From positions 1 through 52,668 of IMG/VR virus record IMGVR_UViG_3300025886_000035: a DNA stretch of 52,668 nucleotides; one strand, written 5' to 3'. The position numbers and the translations under genes were made by a program. This DNA is from a virus. Under the pieces are notes generated by a model, which saw only the letters and a list, made by a program, of their open reading frames with translations, was not told where the DNA came from and ran no database searches. Positions 17,220 to 26,073 of the stretch are shown piece after piece (the stretch's first letter is position 1; each line of letters opens with the position of its first letter).

Positions 17220-17890
17220 ATGATACCTTTTGTATATTTCTCAGTAAGGTAACTTCTTACAAAATCACTTCTTACAATATCAGGTATGCCAAACTCAATA
17301 AAATCAAACTCGTACATACCATTGATTATCTTAATAAAATCTTTCAATCCACTATTTTTAAGGTCAGACTGGAAGAAATCACCACAGAAAATAATCCTAC
17401 AATTCTTGCCTACCCTAGTGATAATGCTATCTAGCTCATGGAAAGTCATATTTTGACATTCATCCACAATGATCACACTATCATTAAAAGTTGTTCCTCT
17501 TATGTAAGAAGTAGTTAAAAAATTGATAACTCCTTTTTGCTTTAGCTGTCCATAGGGATTATCTCCACGACTAAACAGCTCTTGCATAATACTTACATAA
17601 GGAGCCTCATAGACTTTAGATTTTTCATCTTCTGTTCCAGGAAGAAACCCCATTTCCCTTGTGGGGACGGCACTTCTAACTAGAACTATTCTACTGTACT
17701 CTTCTTTTTGTAGGTCATCTAATGCTAGATATAGTGAGATAAAGGTTTTACCCGTTCCTGCACATCCATGTAACATTAGGTGCTTGTCAGAATCAAAGAC
17801 TGCAACTTGAGACTTTGTTAAAGGCTCTATCTCTTTTAAATAAAAGTTAAGCGCTGATAGAGCATCTCTTTTTTGATTCCTTCTTCCCAT
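17216..17890 (-). CDS. phoH: PhoH-like ATPase
   Basis: 224 aa P-loop protein. Walker A HGCAGTGKTF (residues 41-50), RSAVPTREMGFLPG, Walker B VIIVDECQNM, sensor-like IIFCGDFFQSD. This is the PhoH family widely used as a marker of marine phages; the biochemical role in phage is not settled (RNA helicase/nuclease-associated in bacteria). Near the polymerase gene and overlapping its neighbours by four bases or fewer. Confidence 0.9.
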   Translation of the reverse strand: MGRRNQKRDALSALNFYLKEIEPLTKSQVAVFDSDKHLMLHGCAGTGKTFISLYLALDDLQKEEYSRIVLVRSAVPTREMGFLPGTEDEKSKVYEAPYVSIMQELFSRGDNPYGQLKQKGVINFLTTSYIRGTTFNDSVIIVDECQNMTFHELDSIITRVGKNCRIIFCGDFFQSDLKNSGLKDFIKIINGMYEFDFIEFGIPDIVRSDFVRSYLTEKYTKGII

Positions 17891-18387
17891 TAAATTTTCC
17901 TCCTGCTATCTTCTAGCTTATCCTCTGATAAACTATATAATAGCCACGGGCGAGAGTTTAAATGTAAAACTTGAGCCCAGTCCATAGCTAATGGAGGTTC
18001 TTTTACTATAAAAGCGAAGTTTACTCCTTTTAGCCAAATTCTTGAATGAGTATTTTGTAAGTCTTTTCTTACAATTTTTATTGATTTTATTTTCTGAAAC
18101 TTTGTCTTTTCGTATGAGAATATAACTCCGTTATTGTCTATCAACACTGTAGTTTTATTTTTTACAATGTCTAGAAACTCTTCATATACGACAATCAGTC
18201 TTCTCTTTTTATGTGGTGTCTGTAGTCTCCTTTTTCCAAGAGTATCTCCAGGCTGGTTTCTATCATCTACTACTAGGTCATTGACAAGTAGCAAGCCATC
18301 TCGAAGATAGAAATCCTCAGTGCCTAGAGAATACACAGGAAACTTTATAGATCGAAGTATCTGTTTATATGTTAACGATATTACCAT
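17890..18387 (-). CDS. Hypothetical protein following DNA polymerase
   Basis: 165 aa from ATG 18387 (MVISLTYKQILRSIKFPVYSLG). The open frame extends to 18438 but that would overlap the polymerase more deeply; either start is possible. Lys/Arg-rich central part (GKRRLQTPHKKRRLIVVYEEF). No recognised domain. It overlaps the end of the polymerase gene by 23 bases, so coupling to DNA replication is likely. Confidence 0.55.
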   Translation of the reverse strand: MVISLTYKQILRSIKFPVYSLGTEDFYLRDGLLLVNDLVVDDRNQPGDTLGKRRLQTPHKKRRLIVVYEEFLDIVKNKTTVLIDNNGVIFSYEKTKFQKIKSIKIVRKDLQNTHSRIWLKGVNFAFIVKEPPLAMDWAQVLHLNSRPWLLYSLSEDKLEDSRRKI

Positions 18388-20647
18388 ACTTTTTACTGAA
18401 CTTACCCATTGAGTAATCCTCGCCAATCTCAAAGTCACAACCTACAGGAGCGCCGGAGATATAAATACCTCTGTCTCTTTGTATTTCGGTTTGTAATATC
18501 GAACAATATTCTTCTACTTCATCGTTCGGAACTTCTGCAAGCACGGAATCGTGAACCAGTGCGAAGATTTTACTCTTCATCTTCTTCTGGTTTAGTATTC
18601 CGTGAGCTTCTATAGCCCCGATTAAGTTTATGTCGGAAGCAGCAGATTGAACTAGGAAGTTAAGTCCAGATCTAATGGCATGTCCTTGAACTCCTTTGTT
18701 ATCAGACTTAACATCAGGTAATCTTCTCTTTCTACCGAAATGAGAATAGATACTTCCATTCTTTCTGATAAGCTCTTTCTGAACCTCAATCCACTCCTCT
18801 AGCTTCCAGAAAGCACCAAAGTATTCTTTGATGATTTGTCTAGCCTGGACAACTGAAAGCTTGCCTCCATCTTTAGTAACCTGCTCACTGATTTTATTTG
18901 CACCGGCTCCGTACATAATACCAAAGGTTACTGCTTTTGCTGCTTGACGATAGGTCGTATACTTCTCTGCCACATCTTCGACTTCACAGTCTAGTTTAAA
19001 TACTTTGTGTGCAATCGTAGAGTGAAAGTTTCCTCCAGAACGAAATACGTCCTGAAGCTCCAAGTCATCTGCCAATACGGCAGCGACATATACTTCGGCA
19101 GTTGTTAAATCCATTGCAACAATCTGATGGCCTTCGGGAGCACGAATACACCCTTTCACAATCGGATTGTCTCTAGGAAGTTGCTGCATATTCAATTTAC
19201 CACTAGAAGATAGTCTTCCAGATGTAGTTCCATGAATATTGAAGTTGGTCCGTAAGTGACCGTCCCTATCAAGCTGTGGAATAATCTTATCGAGATAAGT
19301 ATTCTTAATCTTAGTTTTCTTACGAACATCTAAAATTAACTGTGGAATCTCATGTTGAAGAGCGAGCTTCTCTAATACTTCAGCATTAGTTGAGTTTTCT
19401 CCCTTCTCCGTCTTAATTCCAGTAGGCTCTAGCCCAACATAGTCGAACAATAACTTACGCAATTGTAGAACACTGTTTGGATTAAAGTCTTTACCTTCTG
19501 CTGCTTGGAAAGCGGCCACACCAGGATGGCTTTGCAATTTACCAACAGCATCAGTAATTTCCTCTAGCATAAGATCTTGACTCGCTATGAGCCTTTCCTT
19601 ATCAAAAGGAACTCCGTTATCTTGAACAGCCATAAGGAACCTACAAGCGGGCAACAAGATAGTCTTGTACACACGCATCAAGTTAGGATTACCCTTCTTC
19701 AGTGCTCTTTCAAACTTCTCAAAGATTGTGAAAGTAGCACAGGCATCGATAGCAGCATAAGTCTGCATAACTTCAAAAGGAATCCACTCCCATTTGAAAT
19801 CATCTTTTAGCACACCATTCTGCTTACGATACTCGTCCATCCAAGTATACATAGGTTTTTCATAATCGCCGTAGTCTGTATACTTCATAGCGAGCATCTT
19901 CAGGCCGTGAGTGCCTGGGTTCTCGTCAAGCATATAATGCATGAGCATTGTATCTTCAAACTGTGAGAGTTTCACATTGAAATGATACTCAAACATTGGA
20001 ATATCGAACTTAGCGTTATGGAATACCATTCGCTTCTTATCAAATAACTCCTGAAGTTTCTCTTCTACAGACTCATCAATAGTATCGGCATTAATATAAG
20101 CACCTGAATCAGGTTTATAGCATAAGCTAATACCAAGAATATACCCATTCCGAGGATACAGACCAGTAGTCTCTGAGTCGATTCCGATAAAGTCGTAGGG
20201 CGAGTCAATACATCTTTGAATGTAATCCAAAGTCCCTTCAGTTGTTGTAATACCGACAAATTTTTCGTCATTTATTTCGGCCTTCTTCTTGTCGCCAGAA
20301 ATATACCCGATGATATTGTTTCTAGCATCTTCCCAAGTCTTCTTAGCCTCTGGCTTAAAAGATAGCATTGCAGGATTAATAGTAGGAAGAAATTTATCGT
20401 CTACTATAGTTCCGGCATATTGCATAACTTGAGTTACTTTCGTGTAATATTTTAGTGGTTCTGAGCCAATTAGAATTATCCATTCATAGGCATCAGGGTC
20501 AAACTCCAGATCTACGTCCTTCATTAAAACTTTGGATAGCGTAGGGTCTGAAGCAAGAGAGAATCGGTCAAATTCAAACTCATTCTCGAATAAGCGAACG
20601 TAATCGTTTCTACTTGGTTTTGATTCAATCAAGGCTATACTAGCCAT
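18365..20647 (-). CDS. polA: Family A DNA polymerase with 3'-5' exonuclease
   Basis: 760 aa. Exonuclease domain: Exo I IDSET (D157, E159), Exo II HNAKFD, Exo III Y297-AAI-D301. Polymerase: motif A VAMDLTTAEVY (D513, instead of DYSxIE), motif B R567...K571...F575GxxY579, motif C VHDS (D700, Ser replacing the usual Glu of HDE). Phe at the position equivalent to E. coli 762. No 5' nuclease domain; that function is the separate gene at 9700-10527. Main replicative polymerase, coupled to primase by an 8-base overlap. Confidence 0.93.
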   Translation of the reverse strand: MASIALIESKPSRNDYVRLFENEFEFDRFSLASDPTLSKVLMKDVDLEFDPDAYEWIILIGSEPLKYYTKVTQVMQYAGTIVDDKFLPTINPAMLSFKPEAKKTWEDARNNIIGYISGDKKKAEINDEKFVGITTTEGTLDYIQRCIDSPYDFIGIDSETTGLYPRNGYILGISLCYKPDSGAYINADTIDESVEEKLQELFDKKRMVFHNAKFDIPMFEYHFNVKLSQFEDTMLMHYMLDENPGTHGLKMLAMKYTDYGDYEKPMYTWMDEYRKQNGVLKDDFKWEWIPFEVMQTYAAIDACATFTIFEKFERALKKGNPNLMRVYKTILLPACRFLMAVQDNGVPFDKERLIASQDLMLEEITDAVGKLQSHPGVAAFQAAEGKDFNPNSVLQLRKLLFDYVGLEPTGIKTEKGENSTNAEVLEKLALQHEIPQLILDVRKKTKIKNTYLDKIIPQLDRDGHLRTNFNIHGTTSGRLSSSGKLNMQQLPRDNPIVKGCIRAPEGHQIVAMDLTTAEVYVAAVLADDLELQDVFRSGGNFHSTIAHKVFKLDCEVEDVAEKYTTYRQAAKAVTFGIMYGAGANKISEQVTKDGGKLSVVQARQIIKEYFGAFWKLEEWIEVQKELIRKNGSIYSHFGRKRRLPDVKSDNKGVQGHAIRSGLNFLVQSAASDINLIGAIEAHGILNQKKMKSKIFALVHDSVLAEVPNDEVEEYCSILQTEIQRDRGIYISGAPVGCDFEIGEDYSMGKFSKKYGNIVNI

Positions 20648-21467
20648 ATAGTTTTCTCCGCAGTCCAGTTACTTGGTTTTGTCCGAGTGAGCCTGGATCT
20701 CCAGACTTTAAACTAATTACTCGAACGGGAAAGTCTCTCGCTAATTTCTTTACGTGTTCTGCTGCTTGAACTCCTGCTTGGTCAGCATCGAAAATCAAGT
20801 CAAGGCCCGTAACGCCTGAAATCTTTAAATAATTAAACTTTGTTTCGTTAAAATTCTTAACACCGAAACAACATACTGCATTCTCTAGTCCTTTGTCGTG
20901 AAGATTTATCATATCAAAGATACCTTCTACGAGAATAACACGCCCCTGTAGTGGGCGAACTTGTGGAAACAGAGGTAGCTTTACCCCACTAGGGTAGAAC
21001 ATATACTTATTGTCTAAGGTTCCTGTTTCATCACGACCTTGGAAAGCGACTATTCTTCCACTGGCGTCCTTAATAGGAAAGTTAATCCTCCCTATAAACT
21101 GCTTATCATGATGACGAAACGCTTCAAATTTTCTATAAGTTTCTGGCTTTATGTCTCTCCAGTTTCCGATATAAGACATAAATCCTTCGGGCATCGAGAG
21201 ACCTACACCAGCAGCTCGTAAGTTATTGATAAGTCTTTTTAGTTTTTCCCTACGCATTTCTGTTTCACTATAATCTACATTATAGTGGCGGAATAAACTA
21301 CCTTTGTAGCCGCAAGAGAAACAATTGAACACCCCAAGAACTTTGTCAATCCTCATACTAGGATTGCCATCGTCATGTTCTGGATTGAGGCAGCGAATTA
21401 AAACATCTCTGCCAGAGAGTTTGTAATAAATACCTCTCTCTTCAAGTAGTTCAATTACTGCACTCAT
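20640..21467 (-). CDS. DnaG-type primase
   Basis: 275 aa. CHC2-type zinc site: CLNPEHDDGNPSMRID ... FNCFSCGYKG. TOPRIM domain: VEGIFDMINLHDKG and LIFDADQAGVQAAEHVKKL, with the acidic metal residues present. Shorter than bacterial DnaG; lacks the helicase-binding C-terminal domain. It overlaps the helicase gene by four bases and the polymerase by eight, forming a compact replisome operon. Confidence 0.9.
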   Translation of the reverse strand: MSAVIELLEERGIYYKLSGRDVLIRCLNPEHDDGNPSMRIDKVLGVFNCFSCGYKGSLFRHYNVDYSETEMRREKLKRLINNLRAAGVGLSMPEGFMSYIGNWRDIKPETYRKFEAFRHHDKQFIGRINFPIKDASGRIVAFQGRDETGTLDNKYMFYPSGVKLPLFPQVRPLQGRVILVEGIFDMINLHDKGLENAVCCFGVKNFNETKFNYLKISGVTGLDLIFDADQAGVQAAEHVKKLARDFPVRVISLKSGDPGSLGQNQVTGLRRKLYG

Positions 21468-22798
21468 AGTTCGTATACCTCTTCATCGGGACCGTCTTTG
21501 TCTTTAATATAACCCGTCTCAGGGCCAATAGCTAAAGACGCCCAGTCCATAGTAGAAGTAAAACTTACTTCATCAGAGTTTCTCATTTTTGCACAATTAA
21601 AGCTAATGATATTATCTTCTTTAGCATGTGCGTCAAGAGTAAAGGCTGCATCCGCAGCATCTAATATACCCTTAGCAAATCGAGCTTCGCCGGAAGCATC
21701 AATCTGATAAGGAGACACCATAATAAAACCATAGTCTTGTGCATAAGTTTTCAACGCCTTACTTACTTCTATCTGTTCTGTCCAGTCATACTGACCCATA
21801 CGCCCATTGGAAACCATAGAACGCTTTACTTGGTTGATATAGTCAACGATTACAACTCGTGGCTGTAGTCTTGCTATCTTCTTATCTAGCTCTGTACGAA
21901 TATTTGCTAGAGTAAGAGACGGTGAATATACAACGTCAATCTGCTTCTCTCGCAAAGGCTTCGCTGTAAGCTCATTGTGATAAACATCAAAATCACGATG
22001 TGAAAGATAGCGAGAAAGTGCTCTCTCGCCGTCTTCAAATCGTTGAGACCACCAACGAGCAACCTGTTCCCACTCACCTATAGATAGGTTACGGTTACGT
22101 ATTGCAGCCGCAGGAACGCCAGTAGATATACTACATATCCTCTGCATAGTTGCTCGTGATGACATTTCTATCGTAAAATACATTACGGAATGACCGGCTT
22201 CATAAGTGCTAGAAGCAATATTAGCGCAAGCAATAGACTTACCAGCACCACGCTTACCACCAATAAGTACAAGATCGGACGGGCCAAAGGTTTGAATACG
22301 GTCGAAATCGTGATTCAATCCTAAAGGAACATTCTTCTCCAACTCTTCAATCGGGTCAAACAGTTCCATTTTTCTCATGTTTGTACTTGTATCTTTGAGG
22401 TCAACTTTTTCCTCTACGGATAATACAATATTCTGTAGGCTCTCAATATTTTCCTGTGCGGATTCCATTGCAATCGAGTCAGCAAGATAGGTTTCTAACT
22501 GATTCATGATTTCAATTTGAGTGTATTCATTCTTGAGATACTCTAGTAGAGTAGCACCGTCTATATCTACTTCATCTACTTTCTCCAAGGCGAAGAAACG
22601 GTCACGAAGGGTCGCGTCTCTTACGGAAAGTCGTAAGTCATCAAAAGTAGGAATGATACTATGAGTTTCTACATACTTATTTATGTAAGACCATATAGAG
22701 GCAAACTCAGTTGGAAAGTAGTGCTTTTGGCAGTTCGACCAAGTTTCTATATCGCTTTGCGCGATAATAGTCTTGAAAAGAACGCTTGCCAGGTTCAC
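21464..22798 (-). CDS. Replicative DNA helicase (DnaB-like)
   Basis: 444 aa. RecA-like core: Walker A GGKRGAGKSIACANIA, MYFTIEMSS, Walker B RVVIVDYINQVKR, and FIMVSPYQIDASGEARFAKGI. The N-terminal half is a helical region like T4 gp41. It unwinds the fork and pairs with the overlapping primase gene. Preceded by a terminator-like hairpin, so expression may depend on partial readthrough or a promoter I did not find. Confidence 0.9.
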   Translation of the reverse strand: MNLASVLFKTIIAQSDIETWSNCQKHYFPTEFASIWSYINKYVETHSIIPTFDDLRLSVRDATLRDRFFALEKVDEVDIDGATLLEYLKNEYTQIEIMNQLETYLADSIAMESAQENIESLQNIVLSVEEKVDLKDTSTNMRKMELFDPIEELEKNVPLGLNHDFDRIQTFGPSDLVLIGGKRGAGKSIACANIASSTYEAGHSVMYFTIEMSSRATMQRICSISTGVPAAAIRNRNLSIGEWEQVARWWSQRFEDGERALSRYLSHRDFDVYHNELTAKPLREKQIDVVYSPSLTLANIRTELDKKIARLQPRVVIVDYINQVKRSMVSNGRMGQYDWTEQIEVSKALKTYAQDYGFIMVSPYQIDASGEARFAKGILDAADAAFTLDAHAKEDNIISFNCAKMRNSDEVSFTSTMDWASLAIGPETGYIKDKDGPDEEVYEL

Positions 22799-22830
22799 TA
22801 TTGGTCATCTCCGTAATAAGTATTAAGCGA

Positions 22831-22861
22831 TAAAAAGCCAGAGTGGGGCACTACACCCCAC
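22831..22861 (-). terminator. Intrinsic terminator between HTH-repeat gene and helicase gene
   Basis: On the minus strand: GTGGGG, loop of seven, CCCCAC, then CTCTGG and a run of five T (bases 22836-22832). It lies between the stop of the HTH-repeat gene (22883) and the DnaB-like start, so it could attenuate readthrough and set a high ratio of the HTH protein to replisome proteins. Confidence 0.6.
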
Positions 22862-22882
22862 CCCAGCAGGGGGAACTAGGGA

Positions 22883-23605
22883 TTAGCCCGCAGCTTTAGC
22901 TGCTTTTGCTGCACCATCATAGTTAGAGGCAGTAAGACCACGACGAGTCAACATAGTCTTGACACCTCGGGCAGTTTTGCCAATTTGCTCTGCGATTTCT
23001 TCGACAGACAAAGAAGCTACATCTACACCTTCGAGAGGATCAGCTTTAGCCGCAGCCTTGCTTTCCTTTTGTGCAGGAATAGAAGCAATAGAGCCTTGAC
23101 GTAACAAAGATAAAGCTTTACCACGAATTTGATTAACGGTTCGGCCAAGAGCCTCTGCGATATCTTCGAGGTATGCGCCGTTAGAGGCGTGCTTAACAAA
23201 CTCTGCTTCTTCAGCATCGCTAAAGGTACGAACACTTTCTACTTTAGGAGTAGGTTTGACGTGCTCGGTCAATTGCATAGACAGCAATTTACCTTGGATT
23301 TGCTTGGAAGAAAACTCGCCACCTTCAAAGGCTTCAGCGATTTGGCCGTAAGTATACTGGCCAGAGTTATCAGTTACGAAACTATTCAGAGTAGTTTCTT
23401 GTGCATCGGAGAACGCACGAGTAGTTACAGAAGCAGAAGATTCTACTTCGTGACCCATTTTACGCAGCTTAGAGGCTACAGAACGGGGTGATGTTTCGAG
23501 CTGGTCAGCAGCTTCGACAACAGTTGCGTAAGTTACTGGGGATTCAGAACCTACGAAATTGGTAAGAGCGGAAGTTCGCTCGTCAGTCCACTTTGGAATT
23601 GCCAT
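22883..23605 (-). CDS. Protein with several helix-turn-helix-like repeats
   Basis: 240 aa made of about four repeats with the pattern 'W/F-T/S-D-...-F...-YxxIxEA...SxxxVxxKLRKMG' (for example PRSVASKLRKMG, SKQIQGKLLSM, VNQIRGKALSL, ARGVKTMLTRRG), linked by Ala/Lys-rich spacers. Each looks like a small DNA-binding HTH. Homologs occur in marine phages as far as I recall. It may coat or organise DNA or act as a transcription factor. The terminator behind it suggests high expression. Confidence 0.65.
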   Translation of the reverse strand: MAIPKWTDERTSALTNFVGSESPVTYATVVEAADQLETSPRSVASKLRKMGHEVESSASVTTRAFSDAQETTLNSFVTDNSGQYTYGQIAEAFEGGEFSSKQIQGKLLSMQLTEHVKPTPKVESVRTFSDAEEAEFVKHASNGAYLEDIAEALGRTVNQIRGKALSLLRQGSIASIPAQKESKAAAKADPLEGVDVASLSVEEIAEQIGKTARGVKTMLTRRGLTASNYDGAAKAAKAAG

Positions 23606-23609
23606 AAAA

Positions 23610-24362
23610 TTAATTTCCTAATAATTGGTTAAGGTTAGTTGTGATAGAGACCCCACTATCTCTAGCTTTCTTGGTTTTTGAAGATTCTAGTCCACTCTCA
23701 TTCACTAGGATTGTTACTTCTCTTGTTAAGGAGGATTTCACAATATATCCCTTGCTAATGAGAACTTTCTCTGCTTCTGCTTTAGTTTTAAAGGATGTCA
23801 GTTTTCCACTAATGCAGACAACACCCTTAGGCTCAATAACAGAAACAACTTCATTTGACTCAAATGAAAAAGGTAGCCACTTGTACTCGCGGAGAAACAT
23901 GGTATTGTACCAGGTTAGCAAATTATTGCTCGCCTTAGGGCCAAGCCCCGCCTTAGTACAAGCCTCCTCGTTCAGGTCATAAATACTACTTACTACAGAA
24001 CATAACTTTGATGATGCCGATTTACCTATTAGTGGAATAGAGAAAGCGGGTAGGATTTCAGAAAGACTAACTTTCTTGGAATCTTGAATCTCTTCAAAGA
24101 GTTTTGCTGCAAGTTTTTCAGAATTAAGAGCCTCTACCATCTCACCCAAACTCAGTTCATAGATTTGAGGTATTGAAGTTATTCTGAGTTTCTGAATAGA
24201 TGATGGCCCTAGTCCCTTAATTTTCAAAGTAGAGGAAAAGTGTTCGATTAACTTATAAGTCTTAGACTCACAAGAAGTATTATAGCAGAACAACTGATCG
24301 TTTTCCCACACCAAAGGTGAAGAACAACTCGGGCAGTGTGTTGGTGCTACAATTTCTCTCAA
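23610..24362 (-). CDS. ligB: NAD-dependent DNA ligase, C-terminal half (zinc finger, HhH, BRCT)
   Basis: 250 aa from a TTG at 24362 with AGGAGA upstream; the longer frame to 24551 overlaps the promoter and the upstream gene. Four-Cys zinc finger (CPSC ... CYNTSC, residues 10-31), helix-hairpin-helix segments (IKGLGPSSIQKL, LGPKASNNLL) and a BRCT-like end (GVVCISGKLTSFKTKAEAEKVL). This is the DNA-binding half of LigA; the adenylation half is at 25067-26017. T5 also encodes its NAD-dependent ligase as two subunits. Here two genes lie between the halves. Confidence 0.85.
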   Translation of the reverse strand: MREIVAPTHCPSCSSPLVWENDQLFCYNTSCESKTYKLIEHFSSTLKIKGLGPSSIQKLRITSIPQIYELSLGEMVEALNSEKLAAKLFEEIQDSKKVSLSEILPAFSIPLIGKSASSKLCSVVSSIYDLNEEACTKAGLGPKASNNLLTWYNTMFLREYKWLPFSFESNEVVSVIEPKGVVCISGKLTSFKTKAEAEKVLISKGYIVKSSLTREVTILVNESGLESSKTKKARDSGVSITTNLNQLLGN

Positions 24363-24389
24363 AAGACTTTCTCCTACATTTGAATAGAT

Positions 24390-24418
24390 ATTATACGGGG
24401 TTTGAGTTGAAAAGTCAA
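24390..24418 (-). promoter_or_regulatory. Near-consensus sigma70 promoter for the ligase C-terminal half
   Basis: Minus strand: TTGACT at 24418-24413, 17-base spacer, TATAAT at 24395-24390. It would give a start near 24383, about 20 bases before the TTG start of the ligase fragment, letting this half be made independently of the adenylation half. Confidence 0.75.
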
Positions 24419-24421
24419 GAA

Positions 24422-24781
24422 TTATTTTTTCGGAATAGCTAAAATAATCTCCTTCTTTATTTCGAAACACTCTGTATATCCACCGAACTTTTGTTGGGGT
24501 ATATACTTGAATTGTTTGTATTCTTCGTGTAATGCTTGTTCTAGCGTCCACACATTAAAAAGTGAGTCGTGGTAAGTTCTCTGTATACGAATTTCGTAGC
24601 CATTAAACCCACGACTCCTTTTCAAAACGTCTTTCCAATTTCTTCCTGAAGCGATGCCTATCTTGAGACATTCTCGTTTCATAGTAAGTTTATTAACTAA
24701 TACTACGCAGTAGAGTACCCCTTCGCGGGTAGCTTCTTCAGGATGATTTTCAAAATAAGTAAGGTTATAAACTCCACTCAT
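24422..24781 (-). CDS. GIY-YIG-like nuclease between the two ligase halves
   Basis: 119 aa. GVLYCVVLV (residues 21-29, in the place of GIY), KIGIASGRNWKDVLKRSRG (YIG-like with conserved Arg), E81 in TLEQALHEEY and GGYTECF near the end follow the T5orf172/GIY-YIG order. Such genes are often homing endonucleases. Its position between the split ligase genes suggests that a mobile nuclease accompanied the split. The catalytic Tyr of GIY appears as LYC, so activity is uncertain. Confidence 0.65.
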   Translation of the reverse strand: MSGVYNLTYFENHPEEATREGVLYCVVLVNKLTMKRECLKIGIASGRNWKDVLKRSRGFNGYEIRIQRTYHDSLFNVWTLEQALHEEYKQFKYIPQQKFGGYTECFEIKKEIILAIPKK

Positions 24782-25074
24782 CTTATAATTTTAGGAAAAG
24801 GGATGATATTACCACTTGGTTTATCTTCTACCGAATCTGCTGACTCGGATATATAGATAATACCGTCTTCGGATTCTTCCATTCGTTCCTCGAATCCTGG
24901 GTCAAGATATGCTTCTAGAGCAGTAATCCATCCTTCCAGAATCTTGTCACGAGTTTCTTTTTTGATAGCAAAGAAATAATCATATAAGCCTGCGGCAGAT
25001 ACATAATGACTTCCATTGTCTTTCAAACCAATCCACCCAAAGATGTTTTCGTCTTCTATACTATCATCAAACAT
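24778..25074 (-). CDS. Hypothetical acidic protein
   Basis: 98 aa, strongly acidic (MFDDSIEDENIFGWIG, then EERMEESEDG), ending GNIIPFPKIIR. No recognised family. It overlaps the ligase adenylation gene by eight bases and the GIY-YIG gene by four, so all three are translated together. Aromatic N-terminal half (HYVSAAGLYDYFFAIKK) could be a small fold. Function unknown. Confidence 0.55.
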   Translation of the reverse strand: MFDDSIEDENIFGWIGLKDNGSHYVSAAGLYDYFFAIKKETRDKILEGWITALEAYLDPGFEERMEESEDGIIYISESADSVEDKPSGNIIPFPKIIR

Positions 25075-26017
25075 TTACTTCCCCTTCTATGCGTCTCACG
25101 ACTCTTGGTATAATTTCACCGGATCGAATTACTTCGACAGTACAACCTATTTCAAGGTTAAGCTCGTTAATATACCGCATATTATGTAATGTGGCACGAC
25201 CAACAGTAGCTTCTCCAATGAGCACAGGCTCTAGGATAGCAACAGGGGAAACCACACCGGATTTACCCACTTGCCAGATCACATCAAGTAGTCGCGTAAC
25301 GACACCTGGAGGTCTTTCTTTCAAAGCAAAGGCACCACGAGGGTGGTGAGCGGTGTAACCCATCTCTTCATATTTCGCATTGTTATCAACACGGAACACT
25401 AGACCATCCTGCGGGTATCCTGCCCAGTTAGACGCAAGAACAGTGTCGAAATTGTCCGAAGAGAGATTCGACATGTCTTCCGTCCACAACTTTTCCACAC
25501 GAGGCTGAATATCATAAGCTACGAATCGAACTTCTCTAGTGAGAAACTCTTCTTCGGACTTGAGATTCAGCGCACCAGAAGCATAGTTTCTAGCGTTAGG
25601 AATAGTCTCGGGGGCAACAACTTCTCCTGTAATCTGAACAACACCCTTGCGAGTAATGCTAGTAGGAACAAGATGTTTAACTTTATTCATAATATTTCTA
25701 CCCTTCTTACCATTACCCCGAGTAAGAGCCAGCACTAATTCACCATCGTAGTAGCCCAGCGAAACCGCTGCTCCATCTAACTTGGGTGTGATTACTGTTG
25801 CTCCAGTAGCGTGGTCGTAAGGAGGATGTTCTTCACCTACAAATGCTTTCTGTAAACTGTACATAGGGTACAAGTGATCGAACTCGAAGAATTCGTCAGA
25901 ATATCCTACGTCAGTATAGTTAGCATCAGCGGCAAGAACATCAAACTCAGCATCAGAAATTATGGGGTTGCCCTCATAATAAGCCTTGGCTGCTTTGGCA
26001 AGAAACATATTAGTCAT
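25067..26017 (-). CDS. ligA: NAD-dependent DNA ligase, N-terminal half (adenylation and OB domains)
   Basis: 316 aa. Part of domain Ia (YYEGNPIISDAEFDVL, SDEFFEFDHLYPMYSLQKAF), the active-site motif TPKLDG with K79 as the AMP-accepting lysine, TRGNGKKGRNI, GEVVAP, and the OB segment IGEATVGRATLHN with GCTVEVIRSGEIIPRV. It ends after the OB fold, exactly where the zinc finger would begin. Needs the second half at 23610-24362 for tight DNA binding. Closes nicks during replication. Confidence 0.9.
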   Translation of the reverse strand: MTNMFLAKAAKAYYEGNPIISDAEFDVLAADANYTDVGYSDEFFEFDHLYPMYSLQKAFVGEEHPPYDHATGATVITPKLDGAAVSLGYYDGELVLALTRGNGKKGRNIMNKVKHLVPTSITRKGVVQITGEVVAPETIPNARNYASGALNLKSEEEFLTREVRFVAYDIQPRVEKLWTEDMSNLSSDNFDTVLASNWAGYPQDGLVFRVDNNAKYEEMGYTAHHPRGAFALKERPPGVVTRLLDVIWQVGKSGVVSPVAILEPVLIGEATVGRATLHNMRYINELNLEIGCTVEVIRSGEIIPRVVRRIEGEVNV

Positions 26018-26041
26018 AAATACCTTTGATTTAAAAAGAAC

Positions 26042-26070
26042 ATTATGAGGCCATTTCGTTAAAATGTCAA
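26042..26070 (-). promoter_or_regulatory. Sigma70 promoter upstream of ligase N-terminal half
   Basis: Minus strand: TTGACA at 26070-26065, 17-base spacer, CATAAT at 26047-26042 (one mismatch in the -10). It lies just after the PC4-like gene and about 25 bases before the ligase start. Confidence 0.7.
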
Positions 26071-26073
26071 GAA

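Noticed and set aside
24363-24551. Extended start of the ligase C-terminal half at 24551
   Set aside because: The extension overlaps the GIY-YIG-like gene and the promoter at 24390-24418 and encodes no ligase sequence; the zinc finger begins right after TTG 24362.
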